In this document: in pieces, positions 1 to 13,767 of the stretch
Layout of the letters: each line of letters starts with the position of its first letter
Position numbering within the stretch: the first letter of the stretch is position 1
NCBI GenBank assembly: GCA_023079485.1
Contig: CM041085.1
Coordinates: 33,341,121 to 33,405,120 of the forward strand
Length of the DNA stretch: 64,000 nt
From: Archilochus colubris
Lineage: Eukaryota > Chordata > Aves > Apodiformes > Trochilidae
Direction: 5' to 3'
The notes under the pieces: generated by a model
What the model was told of the DNA's origin: nothing
What the model saw: only the letters and a program-made list of their open reading frames with translations
Database searches by the model: none
Translations under genes and position numbers: made by a program

Positions 1-539
1 TAGTATCTTTCAAAACTGGTATCTGCTGGAAATTTGAAATGGAAATCTTGTGTTTTGTATTGGAGAATAGCTTTTTTTTTTTTTTTAAAGTCCTGGCCAT
101 ATATTGTGTAACATAATGTGGATATTTACCATTATATATAAATCATTAGTGATATTATATAAAACCATACTCACATTTTAAATTTCCAAATTATAGCCTC
201 CCTCTTGAGATTTTGGTGACTCCACAGAAAAAAAAAAAATTAACCCTGATTATGATTTACAGCATTACTCAAACTCAGCAAGGTATTTGACATTTCAGAT
301 AAAATGGTCAGTGTTGTAGTTCACACATGCTCTTTTTAGTTGTTGTACATAGTATTCATTTATTGTTCCTACAGATGTGCAACCCTAATTATGCCTACAT
401 TCTAAGGATGAGCACAGACTGCATAAACTAGTGGTCCAGCTAAGGAAAAAGACTCTGTAGCAAGTGACACCTGAAAATACTACTGAACTCCTGTTTCCCA
501 GAAGGTGGAAGAAGCCTGTTGGGGAAACAGACACTGCCC

Positions 540-1151
540 AAATGTGCAATGCAATTATGAAAGCAAAAGCTCACCTAGGGTCAAATAATCAAAGGACACT
601 AAGGGCAAGGAATAAAGTTTCTGTAAGTACCCTGACAGCAAAAGGAAGACTAAGGAAAGTGCAAGTCCAATGCTTAATGGGTCAGGGCACCTAGTGACAA
701 AAGACATAGAAAAGGCCAAGGTACTCAGTGCCTTTTTTTGCCTTGGATTTTCTTGGCAAATTAGGATCCCAAGACTCTCAGTCCATGAGCCTAATGAAGC
801 TTTATCTATAGCAGAGGAAGGCAACCAGGAGGCACCTGTGCCAACATGCCCAGGTCCATGGGACTACTTGCGAAGCCACCAAAGGTACTGAGGGGACTGG
901 AATGGAGTCACTTCAAGGCTCCTGTCAATCATATTCAAAACACCACTGGCAATTAAGCAAATTTTCTGATAACTTTAAAAAGGCAAATACCACACTCACC
1001 CTCAAAAATGGTAATAAGGAGGATCTGGGGAACTAGCCTGCTTGGAGATACTTGAAAGTGAGATAGACAAGGACCTATGCAGCTTGACATACAGTGACCC
1101 TGCTTTGAGCAAAGGTTGGAGTAGGTGACCTCCAGAGGCACCTTTCAATCA
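540..1151 (+). repeat. CR1 LINE fragment, old and internally deleted
   Basis: Translation around 670-760 gives a CR1 ORF2 signature (GHLVTKDIEKAKVLSAFF). Positions 990-1040 match the CR1 stretch that in consensus reads AAAAGGGCAAGAAGGAGGA. The sequence then jumps to a CR1 3'-end motif (CTGCTTTGAGC.AAGGTTGGA) at about 1101-1122. The middle and catalytic RT parts are missing. It is degenerate and non-functional. Confidence 0.8.
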
Positions 1152-3685
1152 ACATCTTTCTCTGATTTCATAATACTTTGCTGTTAGCAATAAGAAGGAC
1201 AAAGGCAAAGGGAAAATTAAAGATTTCTTACTGTCTTCACAGTAACTACATTCATCTACACTAATTCTTATTGAAAAACAGCTGTGAAAATTCAATACCA
1301 TCTGTGCCTCCTGCAGTGCATATAAGAAAAATAGCTTCTACCACTCTAACTGGAAGGAAGATGTATTCTCTGGAGTGATACCTCACTTTGCTTTCCCACC
1401 TTTCTCATCTACAGCATCTATTATGTTGGATCTTTCATTAATGGTATCATTTTTTCTACAGCATTAAATGATGCTTCGTTCTATATTCAGTAATACTTAA
1501 CAAGCAATTTAAAAGCCTGAAGCATTTACCAGTTTCTTTGGATTACTACAAATGCCTGGATCACTTCCAGTCAGTTCAAAGAATCAGCTCTGTCTGCATT
1601 CATGGCCTGGATGACAAACAATGAAAAACAGGAAGGCAACTGTACCAACACCTTCAGCACTTGTGACATTTTGAAAATTTGTCCCTTTCAACATTGATTC
1701 AAATGCAATTCCTTCTTACAGATACTTATGAGAAAAAAAATAACAAGTTGAAATTCTGACTTTTCCTACTGTTTTCTTGTTTCAGTTGAAACAGGTATGA
1801 GGTACCTAAGCAAATTTAAATATTTAAGGATTATTTCTAACTTTTTGTATCTGTGTCTCCTCCTTTTAATATTTACAGAGAAGCATGCAAGTTCCTGATG
1901 ATGATGATGATACAGATGTTCTGAAATCATTCCCAAAACCAACTAAATTATAAATGCAGTAATTGCTATGAGATTTCTGACTGCTTTGGGACAATAATGG
2001 AAAAATAACAAAGCATATTTAAAAAACAAACAGACGAAAAACAAAAAAGAAACAAAAGAAACAGCAATGAGATATGAAAACACTTGCTTAGGTTACTATC
2101 ATACTAAAACAATTTCTTTTACAATACACTTTGACATAATAGAACACCCTCAAAACTGATGATGTGGAAGACATAGAAAAAGTACTGTTACTGAGATGTC
2201 TAAGCTTCTCAAAACAGATGATGCAACAAGATTTTGTAGAAAGTCATAAAGACTACAATTTAATTGAGCTGCAAGCAGAAATTAATAAGTGAGAAAATAG
2301 ATTAATTTATTAAAGTACTGTATTTGAGTAAAGCTATTTAGATGTTTCTTTACTACAAGAATTGAATAATATAATTCATTGAGAATTCTTTGAAACAAAC
2401 TAAAAAACACAAGGACAATGGGAAGTATTGCTGGTGTTTTACATTCAAGCTGGATGGCTTCCCTGTGCAACAGTATTTTAAACACCAACTTTCTGGCAGA
2501 TTTCTTTTTAATTCTGTGCTAAACTTTAAAGGAGAAAAAGAAAGATTAATTTGCCAGGTGAGGGAAAGACTATGAACTCAGTGATAATTCACCTCTGACC
2601 CTCTAAGCAGTTTCTCCAAGAATATTGGTATAATTGAGACAGTGCCAAAAAGGGCAATAGGGAACAGGAGGATAGACAAACACAACAGGAAAAAAAAGCA
2701 GACATATTGTGATCAAAGTTTTTCAGACTACAGATTTAATAGATGAACAGGAAACTGGCCCATAAGATACTGGAAGTGTGCTCTCTCAAGTTAAACATAG
2801 TCATTTAGTCTGTAGACATAGAGAGATGAGCTACTCGCTCACCCTGTAAGCAAAGATGATGTTGTCAGCATGGTGAATAGAACCTAGGGAGCAAATATTT
2901 TCTTCTCAAAGTACATAAATATACCTGTAAACTATATATTACCATTCCTCACACAAGGAATATTGAACGGAGTCTTCTCAAGAGAATTACAGAAAAAAAA
3001 GTATTGGTATTTAGCTTCAGAACATCATGGCTACTACACCTTCCTATCCCAGCACTCAAAACCTAGTGGATCATCAAAAAATAATAATTTTGTGACACAT
3101 GAAAATAACCAATACATTGTGCAATGCAGGGTGGTTTGTTTTTTTTTATAGTTCAGGAAGACACCATTCATTCTATTTCATTCTTTTCTCCAGATAAAGA
3201 TTTGATGCTCTTCCTAACCTCCTGCAAAAGATAGATGCACTTTTAACTTGAGAATTTTAAAGCAGTCACTTTCCTTAACATTAACCAAAACAAAACCACA
3301 CAAAGCAAGGAAGGAAAAATAAATAGCTTTTCACTTTTGCTTACATGAGCATACCTAAAGATAGAAATGGGATATCTTGTTGCAGCAATTTTGATTGGGA
3401 GTATATGAAAAATTTAAAATTGTATAACATACTTAGCTAACTTCAACTGTGGAAGCAATTTTTTTTCTCTCACACTTTTTTGAGAATCAAAAGACTGAGA
3501 ATTGGCATCTGTAACAGCAACTGCTAAAACAAACCAGCCATTTTACTTGCAGTCTGATACATTTAGGTGGCATGGTATGATTAGGTATTTATATGATAGC
3601 CTTTTTGTAGATGCAATGAATATGAGTTTGGTCTTCATTTGATTCACTCTATTAAGAATTTGTTTCTCTCCACATCAGGACATTT

Positions 3686-3698
3686 GTTGCTAAGCAAC
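3686..3698. promoter_or_regulatory. Near-palindromic X-box-like site in ADGB intron 1
   Basis: GTTGCTAAGCAAC fits the RFX X-box consensus on both strands with a one-base centre. It lies about 10 kb inside the ADGB transcription unit. A weaker half-site (CCATGGCAAC) is at 4595-4604. Either could be chance. Confidence 0.4.
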
Positions 3699-5202
3699 TG
3701 CCAACCGGCCATCACTTCATCCCATCTTAGTGCTTCTTGTCAGTGTTCAGAACAGTCATCAATAATACCCATAGCATGCTTTAAAGATTAAAAATTACAC
3801 TGTGAATTTTATGATAACAATACCTCAACAGAACAAAAAAATCTATTTGATGCTCATGATTTCCACCTTACTCCTAGGAGACTTGCAAAACTTTAATCTT
3901 TCACTAAATAGTTTCTATTCTTTCCATGAAATGTCTGCAACCATTACACTGTAAGCTTAGTTTCATTTGACCCCCAGGAAACACATTATTAACACATCTC
4001 TGATGTCACACTGATTACATTTCTTAAGATGATCAATACTGAATGGAAAAGATTAAGTAATAGAATATGATATTCAGGTAACTGCCAGGTCAGTGAATGA
4101 GGCTCAGAACTGAAACTTGCATTCTTTCCTCCTTCCACTGCCCTGGATGCTCTGAACTCCTCTACACGTTCAGGTAGAGGAGCAATCTGAAGGAAGAGAT
4201 GGCAGGGAGGAATCTTGCAACTTATATTCCCCATTGGATACCTATGTTGGGACACAAGGAGATGAGAATTTGGATCTTTTCCACTGACTGGGAAGAAACA
4301 TAAAGGAAAATAATTCTCTTCCTTTGGACTGCTTCAGCAGTTAGAAGAAACAATTTCTGGCCCCAGTAAACACTTTGTATTAGGAAAAAAAGAGGACAGA
4401 GAACTAACAGATGGTTCAGCTCCTCCTCCAGATGTGTCCTGGGGGGAGCTACTTAACTTTTTCCCTCATCTCTTCAGAACTCAGACAAAAGCTCTTTGTA
4501 GACCTTATTTACAGCAGAAAGTTCTTTTAAACTGTAATCATTAAAATAGCTTTTAAAAAGTAGCATCTGAGTATCTTAGAAACCCACAGCGGAAACCATG
4601 GCAACATTCAATTTCAGAAGAATCTAGAAAAGATATGAGAATATTTCACCAAGTAGAACTGTTACAAAATGATTTGCTCTTTTTCTTCATACCTTGTGCT
4701 ATTCTTCAGAAGAGAAATTAAGAGAATGAGTCATGATACGACGATCTAATAAGCAGTTAAAGCAATGCAGTCTTCTCTATATTATTAATACAGCAAAATA
4801 TGTATGTGCCATTTACAGTAACTTACATTACACTTATCTCAGACACTGGAGCTAAAACTTAAATGACTTCAGAAGAAAACTACACTTATCTAAATGCTCA
4901 GAGTTCATGTCTGTGGAGAGACTCAAGCCATGGATGTAGTGCAAGACACAACAAAGAATTTTGAAGTATCTACACTGCAATGGCAGCTGCTTGCAAAGCC
5001 TGTGACAAGAGGTTTTGTTGTCATTTCACTTCTGTGTAGATTTATTCCTCAAGTGTAAGATTTATTCCTCAAAAAGCACAGCCTGCTTTCTGCATGAAGC
5101 AAGATCAAATCATGGAGAATCAAAGAGATGATAGAAAGAAAAGATAAATACAGGATTAGAACTCCTTATAACCATATAATTTTTAAATTACTCTGTAATC
5201 AT

Positions 5203-5700
5203 TAGAATGGCTTGGGTTGAAAAAGGTGCTTAAGATCATCAAATGCAACCAGTAACCCAGCACACTGCCAAGTCCAACACTGAACTATCCCTCTTAAACA
5301 CCAGGGATGGTGACTCAACCACTTCCCTCGACAGCCTCTTCCAGCGTCTGACAATTCTTTCCATGAAGAAATTTTTCCTCTTATCCAGTGTAAGCCTCCC
5401 CTGGCACAACTTGAGGCCAGTTCCTCTCGTCCTATCACTTATTACTTGGGAGAAGATTCCAATACCCACTTCTCTACAACCTCCCTTCAGTTAATTGAGA
5501 GCAACAGGGTCTCCCCTCATCCTCCTTTCCTCCAGGCCAAACAATCCCAGTCCCCTCAGATGTTCCTCATAAGACTTTTGCTCTAGACCCTTCATCAGCT
5601 TCCCTGCCCTTCTGTGGACACACTCCAGAACCTCTGTCCTTTGTGTAGTGAGGAACCCAGAAATGAATGCAGTATTCCATACTGTATTTCCATGTGTCAT
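5203..5700 (-). repeat. CR1 LINE, 5'-truncated
   Basis: The reversed 3' end begins at 5203 (AATGGCTTGGGTTGAAAAAG). The minus-strand ORF at 5491-5700 carries the CR1 RT C-terminal pattern ([19 protein letters not shown], then [12 protein letters not shown]). The element is truncated at its 5' end near 5700 and is diverged. Confidence 0.88.
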
Positions 5701-7076
5701 ATACTAATTTCTAAATATAGCTGACATCTTTTTAGGTGGCAGAAGAACTACTAATAGACTTCCATAACTTGCCAAGAATGAGCCTGTTTCTTATTCATTC
5801 TTATTCATGTCTACTAAGAGAGAATAGTCAGTGAGACTCATACTTGCCTTGCCAGATAGAAGTCCATGTGTTTTTCTGCTTTATTTGCCTGCATATTAAT
5901 GGGCAGTGAGATGTTCATTTTTTTCCCAGTGATAAAAAGGGGTGGGAGGAAGCTACATGCATAATCCCTTGGCCAAATTGTATACAATGGTGTTTTCAGG
6001 ACATTATTTGAAGGAAAAAATAATGGAAAGTAGTGACTATGAAGTATTGTGGGGTTTAAAACATTTGGGATTTTTTCCCAGTTTGCTATCCTTATTTTTA
6101 GGCTGCTATCAATATTGTCTGAATTTTTTGTTTATAATTCAAAAGTTCCAGCTACATTTGAGTATCAGTTGGAAACATTTGATCAGCTGGATCAGTTCTT
6201 ATCAACATAATTTATACCTTTGCTATTTTGATCCATTTATACCAGCTGTACCTTTTTCCTATATAAAAATTTGAACTGACAAAAAAGTCAAAAATTGAAC
6301 ATAAAAGGCAGAACAGAGTACTCGACAGGTGCCACATGTTAGAGAAAAATATGAAGTCATTCAAAAAACGTATGATAGATACAGTGATAAGGAATCTGAA
6401 TACTTAATATACATCAAAATAGATTTTTTATATATCTTTTGGGACTATATCTTAGCATAGCTAAAGCAGGAATAAATTTTTTGATGTATTTTGGAGGAAT
6501 TCATGTGACATAAAACCTTAAGGCTCACAGTAAGCTCATGTACAGTGTTAGAATTATTAGACTCTTTTACCTTTGATTTTTAATTCAAGGAGGAAGGTTG
6601 GATTTTATTTCATAAATTATTATTAATAAATGGCTCAACGAAAGAAGAAAAATCAGGTGAAGCTACAAACTTCAGAAATAATAGTGTGGACACTGATGTA
6701 TTCAACAGCAGCACAAGTCAAGACTTACAAGCCTGTGAGAGCCATGCTAGAAAATCTCACCTTGTCATTTTCAGTGGCAAGAATCAGCTGTAGGAAAAAT
6801 TATCTGCTCCTGATTTTATGGAGCCAAAGGACTGCTGTCAAAAAGCTTTCAATATGGAATAGAAAAAAATACTATTTTACATATTTGAAAAACACTCTTC
6901 ATACTGGAAGGTATCAGATGGCCTGGAAGTTATTAATTTGTCAGCCTTTTATATTCTACCACACTGGAGGTCACTTAAACTTCTAAAAGACTTCCTTCCA
7001 TAAACTTTTTTGTTTTTTTAATTTACATTCCCAACAGTGGAACTCTGAAGAGTAATCCCAGGAGATGCCTGCCTGT

Positions 7077-7269
7077 AGTGAAATGAGGCAACCAGGTGCC
7101 ACTAATTGCCAGGGAGTGGCATGAGCTTGTGTCAAGCCCACCTGTGCCTAATTAGGGTGGGCCCCAACTGCGCATGAGCAGGACCGGGGGCCAATAAAAG
7201 GTGAGGCCCTTGACACAAGCTCATGCTCACTCCCTGGCAATTAGTGGCACCTGGTTGCCTCATTTCACT
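7077..7269. repeat. Foldback inverted repeat with 60-bp arms
   Basis: The left arm (7077-7136) and right arm (7209-7269) are reverse complements with a single one-base indel; the loop is 72 nt. The loop is GC-rich and holds GGCCAATAAAAGG. The structure resembles a miniature inverted-repeat or foldback element, but I do not recognise the family and see no clear target-site duplication. Confidence 0.85.
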
Positions 7270-8080
7270 CCACCTGCCTAAGCAGAAACCTTTGTAATAT
7301 CTGTCTCCTAAGTGAGCAATTTTACTTTGTAGAAACAAAAATAATTTACAGAGTTTCATATTCAGTTTTATGGGTGGAAACATGATAGATATACCAAAAC
7401 CTAGCTAGAGTGATAGCAAGACTCTGTAAAGAGGAGTGCCTTTTCTGGTGATTCTCAAGTGTCAGTATCAGATTTTTCCAAGGTGCTTGAGTGGGTTTTG
7501 CTCCAGGTGGGACTCTGGTCAGATGGCCTAAATTCCTTACTTTTACCTAGTTTCAAAAAGTGGAGGTGACAGGCCAAGCAAATGTAGCGCCTCATAACAC
7601 AGGAACCAAGAGGTGCCAGCTCCATCTTTGCAGTTTTTCTGTAAGCCACAGGCTTGTTTGCAGGTACCATCTACCTCCATTTTGGAGGCCAAATTCGCAT
7701 TGATCTGTCCTTCCATCTAGGAGCAACTGGCTACGGACAACACAGTTCTCAGTTAATGATAACACTTCAACATCAGGAGCTGCCTGTCTTCATTACAGGT
7801 CGATAAAGATATGTGTTCAAGTACAGTCAAGGAAAGAAAACACTATTTCCCACTAGAAGCAGGATGGACAATATGCACAGTAAGTACAATTGCACTCAGC
7901 ACAACATAATGTAAAATACAGCAAGTTTAATACCAATAAAAGGAAACAAATAAAAGGAAACACCTGACCACTCAGCACATAATTAGCTAACAGAACTCCT
8001 TTACATCAGATGTGAATCAGGTGAGAATAATGATCTATAACTACTGGAAGAGCCTGTCTCGAGCAGCACATACCTCTGTC

Positions 8081-8142
8081 AAACTCAAAACCAAAACCAA
8101 CCAACCAAACAAACAAAAAACCCAAAAAAACACCACAAAAAT
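8081..8142. repeat. A/C-rich low-complexity tract
   Basis: Runs of AACC and AAAC units without G on the plus strand. Comparable tracts occur at 19929-19977, 30437-30470, 44307-44524 and 56468-56512. Confidence 0.8.
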
Positions 8143-11100
8143 TTGGCAGCAATTAAATTATTTCCACACTAGAGTTCAGTGCCCAAGCATCTTTTAAGAA
8201 TGCATCTTGTGCTTTGATTCTTTCTTTGGTACTGCTTCCATCTCAGCTTCTATAAAATTATTTTGTGCCTTCTGTGTGGCACCTGAGTAATTAAGAATTA
8301 AAAGTCTCTGCATGGCAGAGCACCCCAGTACTTTTGTGGATTTAAGTCAACTTATTTACAAAGCACTTAGTGCACATTGGTAAGAAAACCAGGAAATCCC
8401 ATTTCTTCAGTGGTGGTTAAAAAGAGTCTCAGAAGAAGCTAGAGACCATTTTGCTTAGGTAGAAAAATAATCCATGCCAAACAGAGTGTCTAACATATCA
8501 TTTTATGAATTCTCTCTAGTTAGCAAGCACAATAATTATTATTTTTCTTTTGACAACACTTTTTCTGCTACATAGTTCTGCTGCTTTTCTTTATGATGTT
8601 GTTTATTGCAACACAAGTCGAGATTCCTGTTGTGCAGTCTGGTTGCAGAATCATAAATCAACAGCTCACAGTGTTTGCCTGTGAGCTATCCCAATATTGC
8701 CTTGAATATTACAGGGAAAGGAAATCCTAAAAACTAAGGCCAGTACAGAGCAGAGTATTTAGTGTAATAATGTCTATATTACTTAGTGTTTTCATGCCCA
8801 TGAGTCCATGAAGTTGTAAATCTACAGATCAGGGTAAGCTGAGCTCTCAGGGGTTCATTGTTTTAATTAGAATTAACTAGAAAACTAATTTGAGTACATA
8901 ATTTCCTAATTAAAATGTAATCTAGTTAATAAGAAAATCAACTTACTGTTTGGCTTATATGCTATTTTAATATGTTTATCATATTTACTTGGGAAAAAAA
9001 CCTACTGTCTTACCACAAAGCGTGAAATTAAAAAGTAATTAAAGGTATAAAAAGAGGGGGAAAATTGCTAAAAAATTGACTATATACAATAAAGTTGTAC
9101 TGCTGCTACAGCATAAACTGCTTCAGTTTTACACACTGAAACATTTCAGTGCATGAAAGCACAGGTGCTGAAAGCAAGTTCATCTTTCTGAGCAGAAAAT
9201 GCTGTCACTAACAACTTTAGGTGTGTTTAAACTTTATTTCTAAGACTAAAAAAACCTCCAAAACTGGCCTTGGAAATATGGGTTATGTACAAAATAATTA
9301 GACAATAAATTAAAAGCAGCTATTTATGCTTTGGCAGAACAATGCAAACTCTCCAGGAATGTCAATTCAGGTATTAGTACAATAGCACAGTAAAAGAGTT
9401 TGCAGATGCACATTGATATATAAAATAATGTTCTATAAAGAACTATTATTAATAACAAAATTTCACTCAAATTGAACCTAAGATAATAACAAATTTATCC
9501 TCTATCATTACAGTGTCTGGGGAAAGTACTCACATGCACGATGATACCATTTGTCGAGATGGGTTAAATTTTAAACTACAGAGATAGTTTTTCATTCAAT
9601 TCTGCAGCTGGATGTCCTGAAATCCTGGGCCATTATAGATTTATGTTGATTTTGAATGTCATTCTGAATGACACTAACATGCTTTGAATTCAAGCTCCGT
9701 GTTTCTCATAACCATAACCTCAAAACTATTTTAAAGGCAGCTCAGTTTCCAATAAATAGGGCAGAATTAACAAAAAAATTGATTTGCCTAAACAAAAAAT
9801 TGTGAAGTTAGGGCATCAGCAATAATTAGGACTCTACCCTCAATTCTTTTTGTCCAAAATCTCAACTTCATTTCAAGCCTCTAGCAGAACTTAATCAGCA
9901 GAACTCTGACCAAAGCTCATGGAAAGTCAAAAATAATGAATAAGCATCTATGTACAAATCTAATAAGCTTTCACAATAATATACCAACCCCTTCTTCCAA
10001 TAATACATATTTTGCAACACAAAGATACAGCCTTTTTGGCCTCAAACATAAGACTGGAAGTACTGAGTCAGAGCAAGGGTGAACTATATAGCTTAACATT
10101 TATTTCAAACAATACTTGAAATTGAAAGCCTTTGAAGAGCATAAAGGCTTATAGCATGTATTTCTCTGATACTTAGCCTCCAATAATTTTTAGCTCAAGC
10201 ATGTCCTGAGCTACATGTGGTTGCTATTTATTTACATAATCTTCAATGGATTTCTTTCCCAGAGACTTTTTCCATGACCCTGTGTAAATTTGCAGTGCCC
10301 ATAAAAATTTAAACTAACGAGCACAAGTGCTCCAGCACAACACTAAAAGCAGAGTCAAGTTCAACTTGACTTTATCCACAAGACATTAGTTCTAGCCATT
10401 CCCAAAACTAAGTTGATCTAGAAAGCCCACCCAAAACATTAAAAACAAATTTAAAAATCTGTTCAGTCTATATTCTCTAAACTACTTCTGCAGCCTAAAC
10501 TTTAATAATAATTATCTAAGCAACATATGCTGGCAGTAAAACATCAATCACAAGCCTTGGCTTACTTCTTATCCTAGGCATATGGGAATTTCAAGTATAA
10601 ATTAGTAATGCTGATATTTTTTCTGTTCTTACTGTCCCAGCCTTTAATATTAACAGCAAACATTAGTTAATCATAGGCTTTGGTGAAGGAACCTACTGTG
10701 CAAGTGCAATGCAGCAACCTGCTCCTCATTGCAATCAATCAGGGACACAGATGAACTTATACCATTACTGAAGCCAGTCCAGGCTTCACCCTGTCTCTGC
10801 AGGTCCTTAAGGATCCATCAGTAGTAAATATTACTCTTAGTTACTGCTCTCCCTAATAAGAACTCCAGCACCACTCTGACCTTACTTACCCTAAACATCA
10901 GTGAATTACTCCTAACCACTTGGTTTTCTTGGCACTGACCATTAACTTCTCAATTTTATCCCTAATAACCCAAGCTCTAATTTTACTTTATGCTGGCAGA
11001 TGCTGATGGCTCAAGCTTAATTCAGAAGATTGGGCTTGATGACACAGATTTTCATCAAGTTCATTTAAAAAGCTTATTAATTCATCATCTATTCTTACTA

Positions 11101-12458
11101 CCCAGAATCTCTCAGTGCCTACAAAGACATCAATTCCTAATCACTACAACTGTTGAAACCTGAGATAGATCAGATTCTCAGTAGCCTCTAATGGTGCAAT
11201 TAAGAAAACCTACAAGGACAGCAGTTCTTTTGAGTTCTTCAGCCTGTCATCTCTAGCAACTGCCTAGCTCCTGAAGGCAACAGCTACCTAATTAGGAAGC
11301 AGTAATGAATACAGACCCAGCGGAGCATCCTGCAGAGACCCACGTAAAGTCTGGCTCAGTGAGTCCTCAAGGATTTTCCTGCCTTCTCCATATGCTTCTG
11401 AGATCCCACTCCAGCACCACATTACATCCACTGGTAACCCCCACTGATTTTCCACAATGCAGATGTCCTGTGCTGACTCTTGCAAGTATTTATGAAGGAA
11501 AAAGAAGCCTGATCTCATTAGAAATCTAGCAAAGTAATTTTCAGGTCATCACAATATCTTTTCCAGCTGTTTGTATCTGTTATTCTTAATGAGCTTCTGC
11601 ATTAATGCTATCCACAAGATTTGAAATGGTAATGCCGTAATTTTTTGTGAGTTCCAGTGCAATTAGTTGATAATTGCAAAATGTGAGATAAATCATGTCT
11701 CTTCTTGGTCTAACATGAGTTTTCAAACTTAACACAAGCATATCCCCCAGACTGCATTTCAGATGACTCTCCAAAAAGAGATGTTGCTTAATTTAATGGC
11801 AATGTTAAAAAAATTCTCACACTGTAAGAATGGGTATTGGGGGACAAAACCTGAAAAAGTGGACAAAATCTTTTGGATGACAGCCCATTAATTTTCACAC
11901 GCACTGGAAAATAAGAAAATACATCTTCTTTCTCTAGCACTGCTAAAAAATAAGTGTCTCTGACAGCTCAGATATCATCAGCAAAAAAATGATGAACTGC
12001 TTGAAAGAGTAAATATGAGGGCCTGCATGGCTACAGCCAAAACAAACAAAAAGTTAAGAACCAAGTGGATGTAGTGAGGAGAAAGGAAGAATTAGAAATA
12101 CTGCCTGACTGCATCAAGAGCAAAGTTACCAAAACGGGAATCAACATATGAAATAAAAACAGAAATAGGAAAATATCAGATAAGAACCTAATTTGCAGCA
12201 GAGGCTGGCTAACTGGATGTGAAATGGATGTGGTGTTTCAAAATTTATTTCAAGAGATAAATAAATGATACAACTAAAACTTTTGTTTAGGGCATGAGCA
12301 CATATATGAGACACCTTCTTCATATGAGCCCTGCCAGTGCCATGTGTGCAGGCTTACATACTTTAGGATGAGAAAGATGCTCAAAACTTAGAAATAGAAC
12401 TTATATACACATTCACACATTTGCTAAGTACCTAGCAAATAGTGAGTCGTTTTAAAAT

Positions 12459-12535
12459 ATCTTCAAGAGATGCTACTTACTTATCTTGAATATCTTACTT
12501 ATCTTGAATATCTTCAAGAGATGCTACTTAAGATG
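12459..12535. repeat. Local tandem duplication
   Basis: ATCTTCAAGAGATGCTACTTA occurs twice, flanking a doubled CTTACTTATCTTGAATAT unit. The pattern looks like a recent small slippage or nested duplication. Confidence 0.75.
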
Positions 12536-12829
12536 CTTCTTAATATTTAAGAAACAAATGGAAATAATATTTGGTGGTTTGTTTTATACCTAATGTCTTC
12601 AAAATTCATTAAAACAGAAAGCAAACACACAAGGCACTGGGAATTATGTTTCCCTTCTGCAAATGAAAGTGATGTGCTACAAGAGTCATAAACCATTTTG
12701 CCTTGAAAACTCCTGCTAGCTTAGTTCCTCTACCTGATGAAAATGGAGGGTGTGTATTCTGAAAATTATAGCCCAAGCTCACAGTTTCAAGATTCTTTTT
12801 AATCCAATTTTTTTTCATGAGTGTGTAGT

Positions 12830-13083
12830 GAGACAATAAGGGGAAATGATTTAAAACTTGAAGAGGGGAGATTTCGGTTAGACACTAGGAAAAAATTCTT
12901 TCCTGTGAGGGTGGCACAGGACGGCCAAGGAAGTTGTGGCTGCCCCCTCCCTGGAGGGGTTCAAGGCCGGGTTGGATGGAGCCTTGAGCAACCTGATCTA
13001 ATGGGAGGTGTCCCTGCCCATGCAGAGGGGTTGGAACTAGATGCTATTTAAAGTCCCTTCCAACCCTGAAAATTCTATGATAT
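12830..13083 (+). repeat. CR1 LINE 3' end
   Basis: Typical CR1 3' sequence: TTAGACACTAGGAAAAAATT, then GGAGGGGTTCAAGGCCGGGT, ending in CCTTCCAACCCTGAAAATTC and a partial ATTCTATG unit. Only about 250 bp are present. Confidence 0.9.
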
Positions 13084-13767
13084 GAAGATTTCAGTGAACG
13101 CTTAACTTCTGTCTGCTCAGCACTGTGAGTCGAGTGCTTCATACCATGAGCTGTGGCCAACAGCCCCCCAGCAAAGCCACCCACCTGCATACCACCTGTG
13201 CTGTGATCTTCTCCTTCCTACTGCTCTCCCTGAGGTATCCCCTCTGCTGGGCCAGGTTCGGTACAAGACACACACACAAAATCATTTTGATGGGATGATG
13301 CTACTGGAGAAGTGTGCAAGATGTAACACAGGAAGAATCAAGTACAACTTCCACGCCCAGTTAGGCCTCCAGCTCAAACCAACGAAAGAATCAGCAGTAA
13401 CAAACAAACCCCACCTCGGCTACTGAAACCACTTTTAATTAGGCAGCTGCTGTGTCAGCATAAATTACTTCCAAGCACAGGACTGCGGGCAATGAACCAC
13501 CTCCTCCACGCCCAGTGCCGGGGGCGACGAGGCGGCGGCACGGTGTCGGTACGGTACCCCGGGCTTTAGGGGCCACCATGCCCCATCCCACCGCTCCCGG
13601 TCCGTAACGGCCCCCGCCGGGGAAGTTTCCAGACAGCGGCGGGGGCGGCCGCAGCAGCCCCGCCCGGGCACCGCGCCGTGTCTCCCAGCCCTCCCGTTTC
13701 GCAGCCCGCGGCTGCCGGGGACAACTCTTCCGCCGCGCCTATCTGCCCTCCCTCCTGCGGCTCTTAC

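Larger units (their letters stand above)
1..13767 (-). other. ADGB: ADGB intron 1 (5' portion, runs off the left edge)
   Basis: This follows from the exon 1 donor at 13767-13766. The stretch holds CR1 fragments (540-1151, 5203-5700, 12830-13083), a large inverted repeat (7077-7269), an A/C tract (8081-8142) and a palindromic X-box-like site (3686-3698). I looked for an ADGB exon 2 (a WPEW-type segment in human, from memory) and did not find one. The remainder shows no recognisable gene. Confidence 0.65.

Noticed and set aside
6630..6986. 118-codon plus-strand frame starting MAQRKKK
   Set aside because: The Lys-rich start is suggestive, but the rest resembles no protein I know, the surroundings are intronic, and there is no promoter-like sequence.
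7132..7383. 83-codon minus-strand frame over the inverted repeat
   Set aside because: It is produced by reading through the foldback element and has no conserved features.
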